DNA of 35,332 nucleotides, taken from NCBI GenBank assembly GCA_919902125.1, contig CAKKQM010000010.1, positions 10,557-45,888 of the forward strand, in the 5' to 3' direction. Source of the stretch: Actinomycetes bacterium. GTDB lineage: Bacteria > Actinomycetota > Actinomycetes > Nanopelagicales > Nanopelagicaceae. Shown here piece by piece: positions 1 to 6,541 of the stretch. The notes beneath the pieces are model-generated. The model worked only from the letters and a program-made list of their open reading frames with translations. It made no database searches and was not told the origin of the DNA. Position 1 is the stretch's first letter; each line of letters starts with the position of its first letter. The translations under genes and the position numbers were made by a program.

Positions 1-139
1 ACTGCAGTAACTTTTTTTACAGCGGTTCCCTTATAACAAGTGATGGTTTTCTTAGTTGTCCATCCAACCGCACACTTAGGTTTAACTGCAGTAACTTTTT
101 TTACAGCGGTTCCCTTATAACAAGTGATGGTTTTCTTAG
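1..139. repeat. 84-bp tandem repeat inside the secreted protein gene; 55 nt identical between 1-55 and 85-139
   Basis: actgcagtaactttttttacagcggttcccttataacaagtgatggttttcttag occurs at 1-55 and 85-139; period 84 bp = 28 codons. Confidence 0.9.
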
Positions 140-236
140 AAGCAGCATTTGCAACTGTGCCATTTGTCGTTAGTACGCTTAGGGCGATAACGACAACCAA
201 CGCTCTCGCAAATTTTGATTTCTTAGTTGATTTCAT
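1..236 (-). CDS. N-terminal part of a secreted repeat protein (signal peptide plus 28-aa Lys/Cys repeats); truncated by the window edge
   Basis: Manual minus-strand translation from ATG at 236: MKSTKKSKFARALVVVIALSVLTTNGTVANAASKKTITCYKGTAVKKVTAVKPKCAVGWTTKKTITCYKGTAVKKVTA... Not in the ORF track because it runs off the window. Signal-peptide-like N-terminus; purine-rich GGGAGAGATGGGG upstream of the start. Confidence 0.75.
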   Translation of the reverse strand, partial: MKSTKKSKFARALVVVIALSVLTTNGTVANAASKKTITCYKGTAVKKVTAVKPKCAVGWTTKKTITCYKGTAVKKVTA

Positions 237-355
237 TTCAAATCCCCATCTCTCCCTGAGTTACTGCTTGTTACTAACAAGAGAATCTTCGCGCAGCGAA
301 CTCGCAAAAAACTCAATCTGTTATAGGACTAACACCTCTTTGACTATTCCATTGA

Positions 356-445
356 TCACATTCCAAGGGGTATTTATTCTCTGGGTCACATTTCAAGGGG
401 TATTTATTCCCTGGGTCACATCCTAAGGGGTAACTATTCCCCCTG
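356..445. repeat. Three tandem 30-bp units (tcaca-ttYcaaggggtatttattcYctggg), each with a short GGGG...CCC inverted repeat
   Basis: Unit starts at 356, 386 and 416; the third unit is the most diverged (taactattcccc). Confidence 0.85.
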
Positions 446-475
446 GGCGAATTCAACCGCCCAGGAACCCTTTTC
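442..475 (+). terminator. Hairpin CCTGGGCG-aattcaac-CGCCCAGG followed by aacccTTTTc; terminator or attenuator candidate upstream of marC
   Basis: 8-bp perfect stem (442-449 / 458-465), 8-nt loop, short T-run on the + strand. Confidence 0.55.
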
Positions 476-500
476 GATCCTTCAATCAAGAAGGTGTGAG

Positions 501-1112
501 ATGCTTTTGCACATGCGACTTAATAGCGATATCACGACATTAATTGCTCTGTTTGCCATCGTGAGCCCCATTACCTCTATCCCTGTTTTTCTTTCTCTCA
601 CCTCTGGCGCCACCAAGGAAAAACGACGTGTTATCGCTATGCAAACTGCCCTGGTCTCGGGATTGACTCTATTTATCGCCTACTTCATAGGGGATGTCAT
701 TCTGAAATTACTCAGTATTCAAATGGATGCATTCCGCATTGCAGGCGCGCTCGTAATTGGCGCGATAGCGTGGGGCATGGTGATGGGAAAGAAAGGTAAT
801 GTCATCGAAGCCTCTCCATCGGGTGCTGCGGTAGTCCCGCTTGCTATTCCCTTGATGGCTGGGCCTGGAGCAATAGCGACAGTGATTGCAATCGGCAATT
901 CTGACCGCGGAATCGTCCGCATCGCTGATGCGATCATCATTCTGGTTCTATCGCTTCTGACATTCTTGCTATTGCTCGCAGCAGAACCAATTGAACGCAT
1001 ACTTGGTGAGCAAGGCCTTATGGTGCTGACACGCATCTTTGGTCTGCTATTGCTTGCGATTGCAGTCTCTACGATTATGTCAGCACTTACATCAGCATTT
1101 CCAGGTCTCTAA
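501..1112 (+). CDS. MarC family integral membrane protein
   Basis: ORF 203 aa; multi-TM; MarC-like motifs (LFAIVSPITSIPVFLSLT, VPLAIPLMAGPGAIATVI). Possible alternative starts near the 5' end. Confidence 0.85.
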   Translation: MLLHMRLNSDITTLIALFAIVSPITSIPVFLSLTSGATKEKRRVIAMQTALVSGLTLFIAYFIGDVILKLLSIQMDAFRIAGALVIGAIAWGMVMGKKGNVIEASPSGAAVVPLAIPLMAGPGAIATVIAIGNSDRGIVRIADAIIILVLSLLTFLLLLAAEPIERILGEQGLMVLTRIFGLLLLAIAVSTIMSALTSAFPGL

Positions 1113-1129
1113 CGATAGAGGGTATGGGA

Positions 1130-1156
1130 AACAGAAAAGTCGCCCTGTAAGCCGGA
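1130..1156 (-). repeat. rnpB 3'-end fragment 1 (most distal)
   Basis: aacagaaaagtcgccctgtaagccgga versus aacagaggagtcgccctataagccgga at the rnpB 3' end; about 24/27 identical. Confidence 0.75.
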
Positions 1157-1194
1157 GAATCAGCAGTATCCGCTTGAATTACGTGTTGAAGTGT

Positions 1195-1250
1195 TTGACC
1201 GACATTCAGATCTGTGGATAAATTGTACAAAATATGTACTTTTTAGTACA
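1195..1250 (+). promoter_or_regulatory. TA promoter/operator: TTGACC-N18-TAAATT with YefM-type TGTACA boxes
   Basis: TTGACC 1195-1200, TAAATT 1219-1224; TGTACA 1224-1229; perfect IR TGTACT-tttt-AGTACA 1235-1250. YefM operators with a TGTACA core are established in E. coli. Confidence 0.65.
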
Positions 1251-1258
1251 ATCTTGTT

Positions 1259-1507
1259 ATGTCAGATTTGTCCATCTCAAATGCTCGCGCCGATCTTGCC
1301 AAAGCCGTTACTCGCGCCAAAAAAAATCCGGTGACCATCTCGAGGCACGGTAAGCCTATTGCCGTACTGATTAACCCATCATTGTTCGAAAAATTTGTTG
1401 AGTCAATCGAAGAACTAGAAGACATTGCTGCATTTGATGAAGCAATGTCCGATAAAGATCCAACAATTCCATGGGAGCAGGTCAAGAAAGATCTAGGCCT
1501 TCTTTGA
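1259..1507 (+). CDS. Type II antitoxin, Phd/YefM family
   Basis: 82 aa; SISNARADLAKAVTRAKKNPVTISRHGKPIAVLI is the Phd/YefM N-terminal pattern. Confidence 0.9.
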   Translation: MSDLSISNARADLAKAVTRAKKNPVTISRHGKPIAVLINPSLFEKFVESIEELEDIAAFDEAMSDKDPTIPWEQVKKDLGLL

Positions 1508-1776
1508 CCAATTACTCAATCGAGGTAAAGAAGAAAGCACAAAAATACCTCAGCACAATTCCCAAGAAGGACAAGCTCCGAATCGTTGGAGCAATAGAAT
1601 TACTCCGCGAGAATCCACTTCCGCCAAAGTCCTTGAAACTCAAAGGGCGCGACGGTTATCGAATTCGAATTGGCGAATATCGCATTATTTATTCTTTCAA
1701 TAGTAAACGGCTAACCATCCTCGTTATTAAAATTGGTCGCCGCAGAGACATCTATCAAACCGATTCCAATGAATAA
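1504..1776 (+). CDS. Type II toxin, RelE/ParE family mRNA interferase-like
   Basis: YSIEVKKKAQKYLSTIPKKDKLRIVGAIELLRENPLPPKSLKLKGRDGYRIRIGEYRIIYSFNSKRLTILVIKIGRRRDIY. Likely TTG start overlapping the antitoxin TGA (TTGA); the ORF is open to 1471. Confidence 0.88.
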   Translation: MTNYSIEVKKKAQKYLSTIPKKDKLRIVGAIELLRENPLPPKSLKLKGRDGYRIRIGEYRIIYSFNSKRLTILVIKIGRRRDIYQTDSNE

Positions 1777-1870
1777 CAGAAGAGTCGCTCTGTAAGCCGG
1801 ATCCTGTCGTCAACCTTGTTGCGACCTGCTGGTCTAGTTATTTGCTCGCAAATTTGCCAGCTTATTAAAA
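1775..1870 (-). repeat. rnpB 3'-end fragment 2 (diverged sequence, apparently conserved hairpins)
   Basis: First ~38 nt nearly identical to the rnpB 3' end. The rest keeps AACTAGA after a hairpin (ATTTG-CGAG-CAAAT) and a helix GTCGCAAC-aag-GTTG-a-CGAC in place of CGTCC-tttg-GGACG. Confidence 0.65.
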
Positions 1871-1882
1871 AGGACCCCGATT

Positions 1883-1943
1883 TGAACTGAACCCCTGAAG
1901 TTGGAGACTCAATTAAGAGTCTCGACCGAAGGGGTTCTTTTCA
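1883..1943. repeat. ~27-bp imperfect inverted repeat resembling IS3-family termini; may also act as a terminator
   Basis: TGAACTGAACCCCTGAAGTTGGAGACTC - AATTAA - GAGTCTCGACCGAAGGGGTTCTTTTCA. Confidence 0.5.
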
Positions 1944-2020
1944 ATTGCTCAGGGCCCTTGCTCAATCACCTTCAACTTCTTGATCACTACCAATAGATCA
2001 GTTTCAAGTGGTTAAGACTG

Positions 2021-2095
2021 TGGTGTAGGTGACGGGATTCGAACCCGTACTGCAGGTTTGGTAAACAAGCGTGCTGCCAGTTACACCACACCCAC
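2021..2095 (-). tRNA. tRNA-like gene (75 nt, encoded CCA); anticodon loop TTACCAA reads as ACC; anticodon stem has two mismatches; isotype uncertain, possible pseudogene
   Basis: GTGGGTG/CACCTAC acceptor (one G-U), D arm GTGTAACTGGCAGCAC, T arm ACGGG-TTCGAAT-CCCGT, discriminator A, CCA. Anticodon stem CTTGT/ACCTG pairs at only 3 of 5 positions. Confidence 0.6.
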
Positions 2096-2172
2096 ATCAC
2101 GAGGTGAAGTGTGCTGTTTTGTGGGAATTAACAAATTTAGAATTTCAAATTATGTGTATAGATTTTTCTTGG

Positions 2173-2217
2173 GGAAAGAGAAGGACCCGACAAGTTATAT
2201 CGGGTCCTTCTCTTTCC
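2173..2217. terminator. Perfect 18-bp inverted repeat, 9-nt loop; terminator candidate
   Basis: GGAAAGAGAAGGACCCGA-caagttata-TCGGGTCCTTCTCTTTCC. Confidence 0.6.
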
Positions 2218-2273
2218 AAACCTGCAGTGCACAGAAAGTATGGCAGAGAATTCAATTACTCGGAGTTAATGTG

Positions 2274-2437
2274 AACAGAGGAGTCGCCCTATAAGCCAGA
2301 TCCTGTCGTCCCAAAGAACGGATCACCATCCATCTAGTTCCGCAATTGCTCACGGAATCAAGCGACCTACCCGATAGCTCGAACGAGCAGTTCTCAAGCG
2401 CTATCTGTCTGGTCTTGCTCCAGGTGGGGTTTACCTA
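2274..2437 (-). repeat. rnpB 3'-end fragment 3: 164 nt near-identical to 3106-3269
   Basis: Direct comparison shows two differences by eye (agccAga/agccGga, aaagAacgg/aaagGacgg). Homology ends after ggtttaccta. Confidence 0.95.
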
Positions 2438-2492
2438 TTCATAACAGAGCTTTCTCTACCAAGACACGGTAAGGCGCTGATACCCTTAACGC

Positions 2493-2783
2493 ATGAGCCA
2501 GCGTCTGGAATACCTACGAGCGAACAGTGAAGCTATCAGGGCTATTGCAGCTCGCCACAAAGCTTTCAATGTTGCAGTTTTCGGAAGCGTTGCTCGCGGT
2601 GAGGATACCCCCAATAGCGATATCGACATACTTGTCGATTTCCTGCCAGGGGCATCCTTGGTGGACGAATTTCGCTTAGAGAATGAACTTCAAGAATTTC
2701 TGAAAACAAAAGTAGACTTGATTTCGCGAGGTGGCCTGAAAGCTAGGGACACCCATATTCGGGAAGAGTCGATGGCCTTATGA
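2493..2783 (+). CDS. MntA/MNT-type minimal nucleotidyltransferase antitoxin
   Basis: GSVARGEDTPNSDID matches GSX10DXD exactly; adjacent hepT-like gene. Confidence 0.88.
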   Translation: MSQRLEYLRANSEAIRAIAARHKAFNVAVFGSVARGEDTPNSDIDILVDFLPGASLVDEFRLENELQEFLKTKVDLISRGGLKARDTHIREESMAL

Positions 2784-3103
2784 GTCGTTCCGACACTGAA
2801 CGAATTGAAGACATCCTTGAATATGCCGACAAAATCGCAAACGCAGTGGCTCTTGGACATCACGTCTTTCTAAGTGACCAGTATGTGAGTCCTGCCGTCG
2901 AACGCTTCATTGAAGTGTTGGGAGAGGCGGCTAGGCAATTATCTGATGCCCGCAAGGCAGATTTTCCAGAAATAAACTGGGGAGAAATTGTCGGCCTTAG
3001 AACCCGATTAGCCCACATTTATCACCGGATTGATATAGAAAATATTTGGGGTGCCGCGTCACACGACGTACCGAACCTTGCGCGAGTACTTCGCGAAAAA
3101 TAG
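2780..3103 (+). CDS. HepT-like (DUF86/HEPN) toxin
   Basis: RTRLAHIY matches RX4HXY; ATGA overlap with the upstream nucleotidyltransferase ORF. Confidence 0.88.
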   Translation: MSRSDTERIEDILEYADKIANAVALGHHVFLSDQYVSPAVERFIEVLGEAARQLSDARKADFPEINWGEIVGLRTRLAHIYHRIDIENIWGAASHDVPNLARVLREK

Positions 3104-3109
3104 AAAACA

Positions 3110-3482
3110 GAGGAGTCGCCCTATAAGCCGGATCCTGTCGTCCCAAAGGACGGATCACCATCCATCTAGTTCCGCAATTGCTCACGGAATCAAGCGACCT
3201 ACCCGATAGCTCGAACGAGCAGTTCTCAAGCGCTATCTGTCTGGTCTTGCTCCAGGTGGGGTTTACCTAGCCACATGCGTTGCCGCACATGCTGGTGGTC
3301 TCTTACACCACCGTTTCACCCTTACTCGTTATTGCTAGCGAGCGGTTTATTTTCTGTGGCACTCTTCCCGCGGATTGCTCCGGGTGGGCGTTACCCACCA
3401 CCTTGCTCTCTGGAGTCCGGACTTTCCTCGGTGCTACCCAGAGTTAACTGGGCTACAACGCGGTGATCCGGGCGACTCATCT
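3110..3482 (-). ncRNA. rnpB: RNase P RNA (complete)
   Basis: Sense strand has GAGGAAAGTCCGGACTCC near the 5' end and CAGGATCCGGCTTAT near the 3' end; P1 helix GAGTCGCCC (3470-3478) pairs with GGGCGACTC (3113-3121). Confidence 0.95.
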
Positions 3483-3511
3483 GTTGGTGTCAGTCTACGC
3501 GAATACTAACT

Positions 3512-4006
3512 TTAATGGGATTTCTTTTTCTTCGGCTCATCTTCCTCATCTGCTTCTTCAGCACGGCGAAGCGCGACTTCTAAAAACTGGGTCGAGCGAA
3601 GCACGGTAAGGATGATTATTGTAAAACCAACGCCAACAACCTGGAAGCCAAGTCCAACGCAAACGCCCACAGCAGCAGTCGCGAAAATGGTCGCCGCCGT
3701 AGTCACGCCCTGGATTCCTCCACTCTTATCAGTGAAAATTAAGCCGGCCCCTAAGAAACCAATTCCAGTAATAATCGCGTGAAGTGCGCGAGTGGGATCT
3801 CCGAATTTAGCATTGACATCAAGAATCGCACCGATTGCAACGACGGTTGCGGCGGCGGAACCAACAAGTGCCATTGTGCGCGGTCCAGCTGATTTCCCCG
3901 CTCGGTCTCGCTCCCACCCAATAATTGATCCGAGAATCGCAGCCATAGCGCCATCAAGAATGACTGACAACTGCTGCCAGATATCGATCGCATGAAGATT
4001 TATCAT
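3512..4006 (-). CDS. MgtC/SapB family membrane protein
   Basis: GSIIGWERDRAGKSAGPRTMALVGSAAA... and GIGFLGAGLIF motifs; ATG at 4006 (MINLHAIDIW) preferred over 4159. Confidence 0.88.
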   Translation of the reverse strand: MINLHAIDIWQQLSVILDGAMAAILGSIIGWERDRAGKSAGPRTMALVGSAAATVVAIGAILDVNAKFGDPTRALHAIITGIGFLGAGLIFTDKSGGIQGVTTAATIFATAAVGVCVGLGFQVVGVGFTIIILTVLRSTQFLEVALRRAEEADEEDEPKKKKSH

Positions 4007-4085
4007 GGCTAATCGTACTTTCCTTTCCGCGAAAAATGCCTCAACAAATGCCCGACACGGCAGGCTTTCCCGTACGATCGCGGTT

Positions 4086-4991
4086 ATGGCAGGCAGGAAA
4101 TTGTCGCAGGATCCGAAATGGACTCGTGCCAATTCAATCTTTTCAAGCACCAAACCCAATGCAGATGTAGCTCTACTGGGTGTGCCAGCGCATGAAGTTT
4201 CACTCTCGTCTACATCGGCAGATCAAACTCCTACTGCTATTCGAGAAGCATTGGCACGCTACTCAACCTTCTCTAGTGCTCATGAGATAGATCTGCGCAA
4301 CCTCACATTTTCCGACTTAGGTGATGTCGATTCACCTGATCATGAAGTTGGCGAACAAAGAGTTGCCGCTGCAGTTGCTGGCGTATTGAGCAAACACAAA
4401 TTACTTATTGCCCTTGGCGGCGATAACTCCATTACTTACTCTGTAGCGGCTGGGTTGTGGCCAGATCTTTCGAAGGTCGGACTCATCACGCTGGATGCTC
4501 ACCATGATTTACGCGATGGCATCTCTAATGGTTCGCCAGTTTGGCGGTTGATCCAAGCAGGCTTATCTGGGAAAGGGATAGTGCAAATTGGCATTAGCGA
4601 TTTTGCCAATAGTCGCGAATATGCCGCACGTGCCAGAGATGAAAGTATCCACGTTGTCACTCGAGATCTCTTGCGCAAGCGCCCTATCTCGGATGTTATG
4701 ACCGAGGCACTTGAAATTGCAGGGGCACAAGGGCGCGAAATTTATGTGGATCTAGATGTTGATGTCTGTGATCGCTCCATCGCCCCAGCTTGTCCCGCAT
4801 CTTTACCTGGTGGAATTAGCGCTGATGAATTACGACAAGCGGCGTTTCTTGCAGGTAGAGATGCACGTGTGCGAGCAATTGATATCACTGAGATTGATGC
4901 AGCACTTGATACGCCAGATCAACGCACTATTCGCTTGGGTGCTTTGCTTGTGCTTGAGGCTGCTTGCGGTGTAGCAACCCGCCTGCGTTAG
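4086..4991 (+). CDS. hutG: Formimidoylglutamase (arginase/ureohydrolase family)
   Basis: GGDNS, TLDAHHDLRD and DLDVDVCD metal-binding motifs; next to hutH-hutI-hutU. ORF open from 4005; start uncertain. Confidence 0.8.
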   Translation: MAGRKLSQDPKWTRANSIFSSTKPNADVALLGVPAHEVSLSSTSADQTPTAIREALARYSTFSSAHEIDLRNLTFSDLGDVDSPDHEVGEQRVAAAVAGVLSKHKLLIALGGDNSITYSVAAGLWPDLSKVGLITLDAHHDLRDGISNGSPVWRLIQAGLSGKGIVQIGISDFANSREYAARARDESIHVVTRDLLRKRPISDVMTEALEIAGAQGREIYVDLDVDVCDRSIAPACPASLPGGISADELRQAAFLAGRDARVRAIDITEIDAALDTPDQRTIRLGALLVLEAACGVATRLR

Positions 4992-6541
4992 CGCAGATCT
5001 TTTACGACTTCTCTTGCTGCAAATGCAACTTTGCCTGATTGAACCAGAGTAACTGCTGCTTCAAGTTCGGGTGACAGCCAACGATCTGGCCCAACACCAG
5101 GAACAATTTTGCGAAGTTCCTTCACAACACTTGCAGTAGCAGGTGCCGGCGTGAGTCCTGTACGCAGATCAATTGCGCGAGCCGCTGTCACTAGTTCGAT
5201 GGCCAGAATACGCGAAAGATTTTCTACAACCTTGCGCAGTTTTCTGGCTGCATTCCAGCCCATAGAAACGTGATCCTCCTGCATCGCAGAACTTGGAATC
5301 GAATCAACGCTTGCGGGTGCAGCAAGACGCTTATTCTCGCTGACCAGGCTGGCCTGTGTGTATTGCGCAATCATCAAACCTGAGTCGACACCTGGATCGT
5401 GGGCTAAAAATGGAGGCAATCCAGCGGATCGATGTTGATCCAACATACGGTCGGTGCGACGCTCGGCAATCGAACCCAGATCAGCAGCAGCGATGGCAAG
5501 GAAATCCAGTACATAAGCAACTGGTGCTCCGTGGAAATTACCATTGGATTCAATGCGACCATCGGGCAGAATAACTGGGTTATCAATGAAACTCTGCAAT
5601 TCGCGACCCGCAATGGTGGCCGCATAATCAATAGTGTCTCGAACTGCGCCATTTACCTGCGGTGCACAACGCAATGAATACGCATCTTGTACGCGCGAGT
5701 CATTCTCTAAGTGCGAGGCAACAATTCCTGAATCGTTAAGGAGAGCATAAATATTTGCGGCACTAGCAACTTGACCTACGTGCGGACGCAACGGTCCGTG
5801 TAGATCTGGTGCAAATACCCGGTCTGTGCCGAGTAAACCTTCAATACTCATGGCAGCGGTTATATCTGCGACAGTGCACAGGGCCGCTAAATCAGCGCAA
5901 GCCATAATCAACATTCCAAGCATGCCATCGGTGCCATTGATAAGAGCCAGACCTTCTTTAGCTTCCAACTCAATGGGTTCGATGCCAGCAGTTTTCATCG
6001 CCTCAAGCGCTGGCATCTCTTTCCCACTTGCGTCATGAACCAGACCTTCGCCCATTACCGCCAGCGCACAATGCGAAAGCGGTGCTAAATCTCCGCTACA
6101 ACCGAGCGAACCGAACTCGGGCACAACTGGCGTAATACCTGCATTAAGAAAATCTGCATAAGCCTGTGCCAATGCAACGCGCACACCAGTGCGCCCTGAT
6201 GTCATGGTGCGCAGACGCAGGAACATTAAAGCGCGTACTACTTCTCGTTCAACTGCTGGCCCAACACCAGCCGCGTGCGAACGAATTAGTGACTTCTGTA
6301 GTTGCGTTCTATCTTTTACATCAATGTGGCGGCTAGCCAATGCCCCGAAACCTGTTGATACTCCATAAACGGGAATCCCACCGGCTGCATAATCCTCTAT
6401 GTACTTGCGTGAAGCGCTAATGGCGACAATGGCTTCGGGTGAAATAACTACCTTCGCATTCTGGCGCGCAACTGCAATCACATCATTAAAGGTAACCCCG
6501 CTGGTGCTAAGAGTTACGGCTTTATTTGATTCGATTGCCAT
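4988..6541 (-). CDS. hutH: Histidine ammonia-lyase
   Basis: GSLGCSGDLAPLSH (MIO region), INGTDGMLG, HAL/PAL family throughout; start MAIESNKAV. Confidence 0.93.
   Translation of the reverse strand: MAIESNKAVTLSTSGVTFNDVIAVARQNAKVVISPEAIVAISASRKYIEDYAAGGIPVYGVSTGFGALASRHIDVKDRTQLQKSLIRSHAAGVGPAVEREVVRALMFLRLRTMTSGRTGVRVALAQAYADFLNAGITPVVPEFGSLGCSGDLAPLSHCALAVMGEGLVHDASGKEMPALEAMKTAGIEPIELEAKEGLALINGTDGMLGMLIMACADLAALCTVADITAAMSIEGLLGTDRVFAPDLHGPLRPHVGQVASAANIYALLNDSGIVASHLENDSRVQDAYSLRCAPQVNGAVRDTIDYAATIAGRELQSFIDNPVILPDGRIESNGNFHGAPVAYVLDFLAIAAADLGSIAERRTDRMLDQHRSAGLPPFLAHDPGVDSGLMIAQYTQASLVSENKRLAAPASVDSIPSSAMQEDHVSMGWNAARKLRKVVENLSRILAIELVTAARAIDLRTGLTPAPATASVVKELRKIVPGVGPDRWLSPELEAAVTLVQSGKVAFAAREVVKDLR

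Noticed and set aside
356-445. Possible CRISPR array
   Set aside because: Three contiguous 30-bp units with no spacers and no cas genes.
719-1036. Antisense ORF to marC, and the many other antisense or out-of-frame ORFs inside hut, aceE, glgE, glgB, murA
   Set aside because: Shadow ORFs of clear conserved genes.
2058-2294. Overlapping small ORFs (2058-2294, 2071-2274)
   Set aside because: Cover the tRNA-like gene, the 18-bp hairpin and the displaced rnpB end; no protein-like features.
3275-3466. 63-aa ORF on the + strand
   Set aside because: Lies wholly within rnpB on the opposite strand; composition follows the RNA gene.
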